DNA from: Gracilimonas sediminicola
GTDB lineage: Bacteria; Bacteroidota; Rhodothermia; Balneolales; Balneolaceae
Length of the DNA stretch: 64,000 nucleotides
Assembly: GCF_024320785.1 (NCBI RefSeq)
Contig: NZ_JANDBC010000001.1
Location: 1,618,001 to 1,682,000, forward strand
Direction: 5' to 3'
In this document: positions 25,301 through 32,240 of the stretch, piece by piece
Position numbering within the stretch: the stretch's first letter is position 1
Layout of the letters: each line of letters starts with the position of its first letter
Program-made: the position numbers and the translations under genes
The notes under the pieces: model-generated
Databases searched by the model: none
Told to the model about the DNA's origin: nothing
The model's input: only the letters and a program-made list of their open reading frames with translations

Positions 25301-26584
25301 CCTGCGCGTCAGCTCTACTGGAGAGTAAAAGCTGTAGCTGAAGACATGGAAAGTGAGTGGAGTGAGGTGTTCAGCTTTGCAACTTCACCGCTGAGTTCAT
25401 TTCCGGACAGCATCAAGCTCATTTCACCGGTTCATATGGCTGAAAATCAACCGACCGAACTCACGTTTACATGGCATTCCGATGTTCATGCTGATGAATA
25501 TCAGTTTCAGCTGGATGACGAAGAGTCCTTCAATTCTCCGGCCATCGACAGTGTTAGTGCTGATACCGCGTTAACCTCCAAGCCTCTGGCAAAGGGAACG
25601 TCTTGGTTCTGGAGGGTGCGTGGACTCAACGAATACGGAGAAGCTGCCTGGTCAAAGGTGTATTCTTTTTCTGTGGAAGACGAGCAACCCTCTCCGGTTC
25701 CGGCTTTACTTTTACCTGCCAATGAAGCCACAGGCCTGGAAGACTCGGTCATATTTGTGTGGAAACCTCTTCCAGAAGCTCTCAATTACGAATTCCAGGG
25801 CTCTTACGTAGCTGATTTTTCAGAAGGAATTTTCTGGGCAGATACGATAGTAGACACCACATTGACCGTCCACATTTTTCCTCCGAGCACGGTCTTTTAC
25901 TGGAGGGTAAGAGGGATATTTGAGGAAGGTCTGGGTGAATGGAGTAGCACCTGGTCATTCACAACCGGACCCACAAGTTCATTCCCCAAAATACCGATTT
26001 TACATCTTCCGGGAAACGAAGCGATGGATACAGATCTGATCCTGAACCTGAAATGGTTTCCTGATGATCAACAGAAAAAATATGGCCTGGCAGTAAACTA
26101 CGATGTTGAAGTCTCCACCGATGCCGGCTTTGCGGAACTGCATACTCATTTTGAAGAAGTTGAGGATACAACCGTCACTATTCAGGATCTCGCTGAAAAT
26201 ACGCAGTACTATTGGCGGGTTCGGGGTAATAATGAATACGGAACGGGAGAATGGAGCGAGAGTTGGTCGTTTACCACCAAGCTGCTTACTTCTTCCGAAG
26301 TCGAAAGCGGAATTCCTGACGAGTTCGCACTTCGACAAAACTATCCCAACCCGTTTAACCCATCCACCATTATCAGGTATGATTTGCCAAAATCGGTCAG
26401 CATAGATTTACGGGTTTTCGATATGCTGGGTCGGGAAGTGGCCACTCTTGTTGATGAAAATAATAAGCCGGCGGGTAGTTACTCCGTGAACTTTAATGCA
26501 GCCAACCTATCATCAGGAATGTATATTTACCGATTGAAGGCGGGTTCAATAGTTCTGACCAAAAAACTGACACTGATTAAATAA
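22343..26584 (+). CDS. Large secreted surface protein: GLUG repeats, ten Fn3-like modules, T9SS-type C-terminal sorting domain
   Basis: 1413 residues from the ATG at 22343, preceded by AAGGGGA at 22330-22336 (good spacing); the open frame extends further upstream but without support. A signal peptide ends about VFAQ (residue 21). Residues about 100-300 hold GLUG-like motifs (VGGLVGLNGSG, SGVLVGNNSSG, GLVGRN). Ten Fn3-like modules follow that alternate between two types, A and B, five times (super-repeat about 585 bp; A modules near 23350, 23940, 24525, 25110, 25690). The end has NYPNPFNPST, GREVATLVDE and a Lys-rich terminus, the Por-type sorting signal. Probably an adhesin or cell-surface scaffold. 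Confidence 0.88.
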   Translation: MSKGIGFILFMALLLPSEVFAQFAGGSGTPGDPYQVATAAQLNEVRNHLSSHFIQTADIDLGGDDPAGDFYYSGLGWVPIGQFNSEFEGSYNGDGYKITGLYMQRVAAGVRAGLFGYIDTDASLVNVHLEDVDVTGNSPVGGLLGENSNGSVSNCSVTGTVAGVSNVGGLVGLNGSGDGSVSLSYANVAVSGTNSGVLVGNNSSGNVNSSFTEGSSPNASGGLVGRNSFGVVINSYSTVDGANGGVVGYNTGTISTTYAAGTSDTGGLLAEDGGGSEVANYWNTASGSPDNGFGTGLTEAEMKQQASFSTWNFSTIWAIDEGNSYPYLKNNPPVIPLSAPVLVSPADETAGVEDAVTLVWNTVQNADSYTLEKAASDEFIDSGEPYALEEGITDTTFFISDLPPNQTLYWRVKAVNGDQESEWSPAFSFTSSETSSMPGPITLNSPFDGATGVLANVTLSWQSDEYADEYQIQLDTLEGFVSPISDMTKAGTNTTTGVLDDGTKYYWRVRGVNEYGEGSWSDVFSFTTEEAQPSAPELLFPVNSATGLEDTVTAVWSSVENADSYIFEGSETSDFSDPNNFYMEGITDTTLFIPELPPDRELFWRVKTLSGEQESEWSEVFSFFTTENSLMPDPITLIFPLDMSPDQPLEMTFVWRSDVFADEYQIQIDESDAFTSPVADNTVQDTLFASGTLEESTTYFWRVRGINEYGAASWSQVFSFTTLQTLPDAPQLLSPAKGTTGVEDTLTIKWRSVEGADSYTLEVSGVDDFNSEDNFLAEGIEDTTYFGDGLPPSVTFYWRVKTVVGEDESEWSEVFNFTTTENSAKPKSIALIAPADEVQDLPLEISFLWHSDSYAEEYQIKVAEDAAFSSIIFNNSDVDTSITITEGLAEGSTYYWRVRGTNVYHEGDWSDTYSFTTAAEPLDPPGLLYPADGSTGLKDTVTAVWSAVENAVSYNFEGSEVENFDNADNYFIEGITDTTLFIPELPPARQLYWRVKAVAEDMESEWSEVFSFATSPLSSFPDSIKLISPVHMAENQPTELTFTWHSDVHADEYQFQLDDEESFNSPAIDSVSADTALTSKPLAKGTSWFWRVRGLNEYGEAAWSKVYSFSVEDEQPSPVPALLLPANEATGLEDSVIFVWKPLPEALNYEFQGSYVADFSEGIFWADTIVDTTLTVHIFPPSTVFYWRVRGIFEEGLGEWSSTWSFTTGPTSSFPKIPILHLPGNEAMDTDLILNLKWFPDDQQKKYGLAVNYDVEVSTDAGFAELHTHFEEVEDTTVTIQDLAENTQYYWRVRGNNEYGTGEWSESWSFTTKLLTSSEVESGIPDEFALRQNYPNPFNPSTIIRYDLPKSVSIDLRVFDMLGREVATLVDENNKPAGSYSVNFNAANLSSGMYIYRLKAGSIVLTKKLTLIK

Positions 26585-26603
26585 AGCGAATCAGCGAAAA
26601 GTG

Positions 26604-26632
26604 GTGGGTAGATTATTCTGCCCGCTGCTTCT
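26604..26632 (+). terminator. Probable terminator after the surface-protein gene
   Basis: 8-bp RNA stem with G-U pairs, GTGGGTAG (26604-26611) / CTGCCCGC (26618-26625), loop of 6 nt, then a T-rich stretch (TGCTTCTTTT). It starts 20 nt after the stop. Confidence 0.5.
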
Positions 26633-26710
26633 TTTCAGCTTTGGATATATTTTAGTTATTTGTAATGAGGTGTTACCAAACCAAATCAATGAATAACGAA
26701 AAACGAACCC

Positions 26711-27199
26711 ATGCTGATTGGAATCATATCTGACACGCACGATCACATCCCTAACCTGAAAAAAGCCATCAGGATCTTCAAAGATCGGAATGCAGAACTC
26801 ATATTGCATGCCGGAGACTATTGCAGTCCGTTTATGATTCCGCATTTTGAAGGTCTGAACCTGAAAGGGATTTTCGGCAATAACGATGGTGACAAATATC
26901 TTCTGATGTCGAAATTCAGGGAGATCGGAGCCGAGCTGGCCGGCGACTTTTTGAGAACGGAACAGGGAGGGTTAACCATTGCCGTATATCATGGCACCTA
27001 TGCTGAAATTACAGACGCTCTGATCGAATCAGGCAGATATGACGTTGTGATCACCGGACACACTCACGAAATGGTGTATAAAGAATCCGGAAAAACCATC
27101 GTTATAAATCCAGGCACGGCAAACGGCTTTGATGGAAAAGCATCCATCGCTTTTCTGGATACTGAGAGCAGAAATGTAGAATTCGTGGAGCTTGATTAA
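26711..27199 (+). CDS. YfcE/MJ0936-family metallophosphoesterase
   Basis: 162 residues. The calcineurin-like motifs are in order: SDTHDH (about 7-12), AGDYCS (about 36), GNNDGD (about 57), HG (YHGTYA) and GHTHEM (about 116-121), and NPGTAN. They coordinate two metal ions. Family members hydrolyse phosphodiesters such as cyclic nucleotides; the natural substrate here is unknown. It stands alone in a 700-bp rightward group with the following membrane-protein gene (81-nt gap). Confidence 0.9.
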   Translation: MLIGIISDTHDHIPNLKKAIRIFKDRNAELILHAGDYCSPFMIPHFEGLNLKGIFGNNDGDKYLLMSKFREIGAELAGDFLRTEQGGLTIAVYHGTYAEITDALIESGRYDVVITGHTHEMVYKESGKTIVINPGTANGFDGKASIAFLDTESRNVEFVELD

Positions 27200-27280
27200 T
27201 GAAATTTGCCAAGGCTTCAATGTTATTGCGGAATGGTTTCAGAACCCTCCGTGCAATTAAAGAAAATTTAATAGACAATT

Positions 27281-27766
27281 ATGTTTGAAAACTATCAGAA
27301 TCGCTTACAAAATAAATCGCGGCAACGACAGGTATTTAACGCGATGCTCACATTAGCTACGGGCGTTTTAACGCTTGTTTTCCCAAACTTTCTCTACCTG
27401 ATTGCCGGCGCCTATCTGCTTTCTCTGGGGCTGATGTTCCTGGCGTTCCGGTTGCCTTCCCCGATGATTGCACTTCCGATCGTTACCGGAGTCCTGATTT
27501 TTATCTTCCCCGAACTAATCCCAATTACCTTTGCTTCTTTTCTGGGGCTATTCGGCCTGCTGATGTTATTTGCTATGCAGCTCTCCATTCTTGGGGTGAT
27601 TACTATCATCACCGCGGTGCTGATTATTATGAACCCCGATTCGGTAGCATATCTGATCGCCTTTTTTATGCTGACCTACTCGGTTTCAAATCTGGTGAGC
27701 TTCTACAAAGCCTGGAAAAGCAGCAAAGACGATGGCTTTGATGATGACAGTGTAACCATCGAATAA
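27281..27766 (+). CDS. Small multi-span membrane protein (DUF308/HdeD-like)
   Basis: 161 residues with about five to six hydrophobic helices arranged as tandem hairpins. Recurrent FPxxLxxxxG-type turns (VFPNFLYLIAGAYLL, IFPELIPITFASFLGL, MNPDSVAYLIAFFML) recall the DUF308/HdeD family. The C terminus is acidic and cytoplasmic (DDGFDDDS). Function unknown. Assignment to DUF308 is by pattern, not alignment. Confidence 0.65.
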   Translation: MFENYQNRLQNKSRQRQVFNAMLTLATGVLTLVFPNFLYLIAGAYLLSLGLMFLAFRLPSPMIALPIVTGVLIFIFPELIPITFASFLGLFGLLMLFAMQLSILGVITIITAVLIIMNPDSVAYLIAFFMLTYSVSNLVSFYKAWKSSKDDGFDDDSVTIE

Positions 27767-27853
27767 AAGTGTTTTGATTTTCGATTAACCTAGTGACCGA
27801 AAGACCGATTTGCGAGTATTGATAACCATTCAACGAAGCAACGAATAATGAAA

Positions 27854-28669
27854 TCACGGAGCACTTACCAGTACGATATTTTCCGCTATCAACCCCTTAT
27901 CATTTTCAGTTACATCAAACTCGAAAATGAGTTCGCGGCTGGGGAGGTAATGCGTGTCAAAGTCCTCCTCGAACTGTGATACATGAGCGAAGACGGTTTT
28001 ATAGGGAGAGTTTTCATCGCGGGAATCTGTAATCCAGAGGCAATCATTTTTCCGGGTTAGGAAGCGGAGGAACCCATAGCCTTCATCTTGAGAAAAATCA
28101 TAGCAAACCCCGCGAACACGAGACCCATTTTTCCCCCACTCATACGGAGATTCGATAGGCAATAATCCGGGAATCAGGTAACCGGATACCGATGAGTCCA
28201 CGGCTCGTTTCAGGGATGAGGAAACATTGTCGAAACCGACCAACTCCACCCGGCAGCCTTTATTTTGAATGGCATTCACCACGCTTACATAACTCCCGCT
28301 GCTGCTGAGTAACACAATTTTATCGAGGTGATCGGCCTGAACCAACATATCCACGGCCATATCCATATCAATGGTGGATTTTGAGATCTTTTCGCCGGTC
28401 TCGTGATTGGTGTAGGTTTGAACCGGTTTTTCGGTCACTTTGTATTCGAAATCACGAAGGACCTCACAAAAGCGCTGGGTTTTCTGGCGATATTCATGGT
28501 CTTCTTTGAGGCGATCTGAATCATAACAAAGATACACATTCAGTCGTGAAGCAATTCCCCCGCCCCGGCAGGCAAACATTCGCAGGGTATCGTAGCGAAG
28601 CCCGTACCCTCCATTCATTGTTACGTTAACGGCATCTACATATATCCCGACTCGTTCTTTTGTATTCAT
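27854..28669 (-). CDS. NYN/LabA-like (PIN-fold) protein with C-terminal cold-shock-like domain and altered acidic site
   Basis: 271 residues. Residues 1-165 follow the NYN/DUF88 fold: YVDAVNV (Asp12), STIDMDMAVDML (Asp101, Asp103, Asp107). Residues about 185-268 look like a cold-shock/OB fold (RVRGVCYDFSQDEGYGFLRF, FAHVSQFEED, FEFDVTENDKGLIAENI). Active NYN proteins carry an SGDxDF-type motif after the fourth strand; here it reads SSSGSY (122-127), so both expected Asp are Ser. The protein may bind RNA without cutting it. It stands alone, ending 87 bp from the convergent membrane-protein gene. Confidence 0.82.
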   Translation of the reverse strand: MNTKERVGIYVDAVNVTMNGGYGLRYDTLRMFACRGGGIASRLNVYLCYDSDRLKEDHEYRQKTQRFCEVLRDFEYKVTEKPVQTYTNHETGEKISKSTIDMDMAVDMLVQADHLDKIVLLSSSGSYVSVVNAIQNKGCRVELVGFDNVSSSLKRAVDSSVSGYLIPGLLPIESPYEWGKNGSRVRGVCYDFSQDEGYGFLRFLTRKNDCLWITDSRDENSPYKTVFAHVSQFEEDFDTHYLPSRELIFEFDVTENDKGLIAENIVLVSAP

Positions 28670-28801
28670 AATAATATCCCGGTACGCTATCCAATTAATA
28701 ATATCTGAAGCGGGAGCCGGAAACCGTTTTTGGTTAACTTCAACTCCACCAAAGAATTAACTCATTTTTTTAGGATAGAATCAAATGGAAAATATGTAGA
28801 G

Positions 28802-30265
28802 CTATTCGTCCGAAAAAACAGCGGTGTAAGTGATAAACCCAATGCTTAGTAACCCGGCAAGAAGTAACAGAAAAGAAGCTACAAGTTCTGAAAGCCCGAT
28901 TGAAAGAATGCTTGGTTTCAGGTAAAGTAAGCCGACAGAGATGCCCATCACGGCAAAACCGCGCACCAATTTATAGGGCACTTCAAAGGCATTGGTTGAG
29001 TAGTAATAAATCAGCAACGCCATAACGGCATAGCTTGCAAGGGTAGCCAGGGCCGAGCCCATCATGCCGAAGAAGGGAATCATAATAAGATTGGCGATAA
29101 TGGTTATTCCGGCACCGATCAGGGTGATCTGTGGAAGGCGTTTGGTGGATTCACTAATAAAAATTCCCGCCGAAAAATTGATGTACCACCCCTGAAACCA
29201 GTAAGCCAAAAGCAGGATCGGGACAATGGTAAGCCCCTCCCAGAACTTCTGGTCCACCAGGTAAAAATCCAGAATGGGTACTTTAATGGATACAATCTGT
29301 TCAGCAAACAAGGCCACAATCAGGAAAACGGAAGCGGCTGCCGCATTAAATAAGGTGAAGGTTTGGGAGAAAGTATGAGGGGCAGACTCTTCTTCCGACT
29401 GCCGCATAAAAAACGGCTGCCAGGCCATCCTGAACATCTGTACAATCAAAAGCATGAAAACCGCCAGCTTGTAACAGGCACTGTAAATCCCCACAATATC
29501 ATCAGAGCTGTAATCGGCACCGTATAAAGCGTCTATGGTAGATTGGTCCATGGCTTTCAGGAAAAAACGGTCAACCAGTTCATTAATGGCATGCCCGAAA
29601 CCAGCCGGGATAAAAGGAAGCCCAAACAGCAAGGCTTTTTTAAGTAAAGCGGTATTCCAGCTTCCCATGAACATAGGAATGGTAAACACCCAAATTGCCA
29701 ATGCGGTTAGAAGCGAGGCCACTAGGTTACTGATAAATACAGCCTCGATGCCATAATCCAGTCCCAGGATGAGATAAAAGTTCAGCCCGAGGTTCACGAT
29801 TACATTACCTGTTTTTAGTGCAGCAAACAATACCGATCGGCGAACGAGCCGGAGTTCAGCAAAAGGGACGACAGCCAGGGTATCAAAAAAGAGAATGCCC
29901 AGCATAATCCAGAGAATAGGATCGCCGGGCTCCAGTCCTATGATTGGGGCCACAACGGGTTCGGCTCCCCAAATAATAAATGCTAAAACCCCGGAGGTTA
30001 CCAACAGGAAAAGCTGTACCGTTTTAAAAATATCCTTCGCTTTGTCGCGGTCTTTGGCGTATCGAATGTAGGCCGATTCCATCCCCATTGTAAAAACCAC
30101 ATTGAACAATGCAATGGCCGCAAAAATCAGGCTAATAATTCCGTACTGATCTTCACTGAATACACCTGTATGCAGTGGAACCAGCAGGTACCCGATAAAC
30201 CGGGCAACCACACTGCTTATCCCGTAAACCAGCGTGTCGGAAAAGAGTTCTTTAAGTTTTGTCAA
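28802..30265 (-). CDS. Polysaccharide/lipid flippase (MATE/MOP superfamily, Wzx-like)
   Basis: 487 residues, about 14 hydrophobic helices. The start SDTLVYGISSVVARFIGYLLVPLHTGVFS and the inner PFIPAGFGHAINELVDRFFL match the polysaccharide-biosynthesis flippase family that moves lipid-linked sugars across the inner membrane. The cargo is unknown and no glycosyltransferase genes are adjacent. The start is a TTG (30265). It is third in a leftward run after the HIT and aroQ genes (36-nt gap). Confidence 0.85.
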   Translation of the reverse strand: MTKLKELFSDTLVYGISSVVARFIGYLLVPLHTGVFSEDQYGIISLIFAAIALFNVVFTMGMESAYIRYAKDRDKAKDIFKTVQLFLLVTSGVLAFIIWGAEPVVAPIIGLEPGDPILWIMLGILFFDTLAVVPFAELRLVRRSVLFAALKTGNVIVNLGLNFYLILGLDYGIEAVFISNLVASLLTALAIWVFTIPMFMGSWNTALLKKALLFGLPFIPAGFGHAINELVDRFFLKAMDQSTIDALYGADYSSDDIVGIYSACYKLAVFMLLIVQMFRMAWQPFFMRQSEEESAPHTFSQTFTLFNAAAASVFLIVALFAEQIVSIKVPILDFYLVDQKFWEGLTIVPILLLAYWFQGWYINFSAGIFISESTKRLPQITLIGAGITIIANLIMIPFFGMMGSALATLASYAVMALLIYYYSTNAFEVPYKLVRGFAVMGISVGLLYLKPSILSIGLSELVASFLLLLAGLLSIGFITYTAVFSDE

Positions 30266-30301
30266 TGCGAACGGTTAAGTTGAAAGAAAGTAGCGATAGG
30301 C

Positions 30302-30730
30302 TCATTCAGTCATTTTCTCTAAAGCCTGAATGCCAAGCACGTAGCTGTACTTTCCAAATCCTGTGATAATGCCATCCATTACGCCCCCGGTTATAGACTT
30401 CTCCCGAAATTCTTCGCGGGCATGAATGTTGGATATATGAACTTCTACTTTGGGAATATCCAGCGGTTCCAGTGCATCACGCAGGGCAACGGAGGTGTGA
30501 GAATATCCACCGGGATTGATCACGATTCCATGCAGCTCGCTTTCCATAGCTTGCTGAACCTGATCAATCAGTTCTCCTTCAATATTACTCTGGAAAAAAT
30601 CCAGGTTGTGTTTTGGAAATTCATCAATCAGAAAGTATTCCAGGTCTTTCAAGCTTTTCGCTCCGTAGATACCGGGATTCCGCTTTCCGAGCAAGTTCAG
30701 GTTGGGGCCGTTTATAATCAGGATTTTCAT
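30302..30730 (-). CDS. aroQ: Type II 3-dehydroquinate dehydratase
   Basis: 142 residues, the normal size of the dodecameric type II enzyme. It converts 3-dehydroquinate to 3-dehydroshikimate, step three of the shikimate pathway. Signatures are INGPNLNLLGKRNPGIYG (catalytic Tyr at about 22 of the flexible lid), NPGGYSHTSVALRDAL and EVHISNIHAREEFREKS (catalytic His). It overlaps the HIT gene upstream by 4 nt. aroC of the same pathway is at 46577. Confidence 0.96.
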   Translation of the reverse strand: MKILIINGPNLNLLGKRNPGIYGAKSLKDLEYFLIDEFPKHNLDFFQSNIEGELIDQVQQAMESELHGIVINPGGYSHTSVALRDALEPLDIPKVEVHISNIHAREEFREKSITGGVMDGIITGFGKYSYVLGIQALEKMTE

Positions 30731-31125
30731 AATGTAATCTTTTTGCTGATGATTTTAGCAAGCTCCATCATTCGGTCCTGGCTTATCCCAACTTGCATGC
30801 CCAGGCTAAATCGCTGCGTTTCTTTATAAATGGGAATCAGGTGGATGTGAGCATGCGGCACCTCCATGCCTTCCACGATAATTCCAGTTCGGATGGGCTG
30901 GAGAGCCTCATCAATTCCCCTGGCTACTTTTTGGGCAAAGAGGTTCAATTCCGAGAGGTCCGAAGGTTCCAGATCAAAAATATAGTCCACTTCTTTTTTA
31001 GGAATACACAAAGTATGGCCTTCTGCAGAAGGATTGATGTCCAGAAAAGCATAATGCTTGTCATCCTCTGCTATTTTATAACTTGGAATGTCTCCTTCAA
31101 TAATTTTGGTGAAAATGCTTGGCAT
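30727..31125 (-). CDS. HIT-family (histidine triad) hydrolase
   Basis: 132 residues. The histidine triad HxHxHxx is seen as HAHIHLIP (about 107-114), the nucleotide-binding active site. The N terminus FTKIIEGDIPSYKIAEDD and LDINPSAEGHTLCIPKK are typical of HinT/HIT proteins that cleave nucleoside phosphoramidates or dinucleotides. First gene of a leftward operon with aroQ (ATGA overlap at 30727-30730). It is divergent from the thioredoxin-like gene. Confidence 0.92.
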   Translation of the reverse strand: MPSIFTKIIEGDIPSYKIAEDDKHYAFLDINPSAEGHTLCIPKKEVDYIFDLEPSDLSELNLFAQKVARGIDEALQPIRTGIIVEGMEVPHAHIHLIPIYKETQRFSLGMQVGISQDRMMELAKIISKKITL

Positions 31126-31184
31126 AATTGACTATGAAAGATGGTAATTTGACTGAAGATACTATCCAAAAAACAGAAATCCTT

Positions 31185-31688
31185 ATGAACTCTGCAAGGA
31201 GGTTTGTATTTGCTGTAATCCTTGGCTTCGGGTTGATGTGGCCCGCTGCCTCAAAAGCACAGCAGCAAGATTTAACAGGTCCGGTTACAAAAGAAGAAAT
31301 TCTGGCGAACGACCGAATCTATAAAATATATATCGACCGGTATGAACCGGACCGGGAGGCGGTTGAGTATCTTTCAGCTTACCGCGATTCGGTGCAATTG
31401 AGGGTATTTGTGGGGAGCTGGTGCCGTGAATCCAGGAAATACATCCCCGGACTTATGAAAACACTGGAAGTTGTGGGGAGTGATAACATCGATATTCAAT
31501 ACATTGCAGTGGACCATCAAAAAAAACTTCCCAAATCATTTTTAAATAAGTTTGATATCAAATATATTCCCAGCGTGTTGGTTTTAAAAGGCACTACGGA
31601 GGTAGGACGAATAGAAGAAAAACCACACCGACTGATCGAAACTGATTTGGTTCAGATTCTGGATGCAGGCAATGAAAAAAAGGAGTAG
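31185..31688 (+). CDS. Exported thioredoxin-like protein with a single active-site Cys
   Basis: 167 residues from the ATG at 31185, which begins a good signal peptide (RRFVFAVILGFGLMWPAASKAQ). The ATG at 31128 would place 19 polar residues in front. The domain carries FVGSWCRESRKYIP, where a CxxC would be expected; the second Cys is Ser. The cis-Pro region is KYIPSVLVLKG. It is thus a thioredoxin fold unlikely to work as a dithiol oxidoreductase by itself. Thiol isomerase, peroxidase-like or binding roles are possible. Confidence 0.75.
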   Translation: MNSARRFVFAVILGFGLMWPAASKAQQQDLTGPVTKEEILANDRIYKIYIDRYEPDREAVEYLSAYRDSVQLRVFVGSWCRESRKYIPGLMKTLEVVGSDNIDIQYIAVDHQKKLPKSFLNKFDIKYIPSVLVLKGTTEVGRIEEKPHRLIETDLVQILDAGNEKKE

Positions 31689-31704
31689 AAAATTCATTTT
31701 TTCC

Positions 31705-31736
31705 TTGTACTCTAATTGATAAATGCCTTATCTTTG
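31705..31736 (+). promoter_or_regulatory. Bacteroidota-type promoter of tRNA-Lys
   Basis: TTG (31705-31707), 21-nt spacer, TATCTTTG (31729-31736), matching the TTG-N19-21-TAnnTTTG consensus for the primary sigma factor of Bacteroidota. The tRNA starts 13 nt further on. The tRNA-Leu promoter is nearly the same. Confidence 0.75.
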
Positions 31737-31748
31737 GAATCTACTTGA

Positions 31749-31821
31749 GAATCGGTAGCTCAGTTGGTAGAGCAACGGCCTTTTAAGCCGTGGGTCGAGG
31801 GTTCGAGCCCCTCCCGATTCA
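31749..31821 (+). tRNA. tRNA-Lys (anticodon TTT)
   Basis: 73-nt cloverleaf. Acceptor GAATCGG pairs with CCGATTC; D-arm GCTC...GAGC; anticodon stem ACGGC/GCCGT with loop CTTTTAA (anticodon TTT); T-arm includes GGTTCGAGCCC. The discriminator base is A at 31821 and CCA is not encoded. Confidence 0.97.
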
Positions 31822-31863
31822 CACAATTTTATGGAATTTTTTTAATGACTCTCTCTTGACCAG

Positions 31864-31896
31864 CCCCATACGATTGATCTCGGATGGGGTTTTTTT
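31864..31896 (+). terminator. Terminator downstream of tRNA-Lys
   Basis: Stem CCCCAT (31864-31869) / ATGGGG (31884-31889), then seven T (31890-31896). It begins 43 nt behind the tRNA. Confidence 0.75.
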
Positions 31897-32030
31897 ATGG
31901 CTTTTCCTTTCTTGTTTGAGAACGATTACCAGCAGCAGTTTCAGACCGATTATTTAACTATTAGCACATCTTGTATTTAATCTCCAATATTTAGTTCTTA
32001 ACTGCATAATTGGATGAAATTCGTCCGGTT

Positions 32031-32240
32031 ATGCAGATGAAAACTAAAATGAGCAGCGGGAATACATATAAATATCTGAGTCGTTATTTAGATCGCCTTC
32101 GTGGTAAAGGACGATATACGTTCACTGGTGATGAAGTAATTTCAGAGTTTAATTTATCTGATGAGGCTTATCAGATAAAAAGTTTGAAGCTCTTTACTCC
32201 CGTTTTAAGTCAACTATTCCAGCGTAATAATAGGCCGTAG
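32031..32240 (+). pseudogene. Possible truncated AbiEi-like antitoxin (winged-helix head only)
   Basis: About 69 residues from ATG 32031. YKYLSRYLDRLRGKGRYTFTGDEVISEFNLSDEAYQIKSL resembles the N-terminal winged-helix of AbiEi-type antitoxins seen in Bacteroidota. After that point the expected RLxKKG wing and the rest of the protein are missing. The frame ends in an unrelated tail that overlaps the convergent PLD gene by 27 bp. It could also be a small real gene of unknown role. It lies 200 bp from tRNA-Lys, a position where mobile DNA often enters. Confidence 0.4.

Noticed and set aside
25507-25785. Antisense ORF across the Fn3 repeats
   Set aside because: Lies over the repeat array on the opposite strand; no conserved protein pattern.
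26585-26710. Riboswitch in front of the phosphoesterase gene
   Set aside because: Only a terminator-like hairpin is seen; no conserved riboswitch core.
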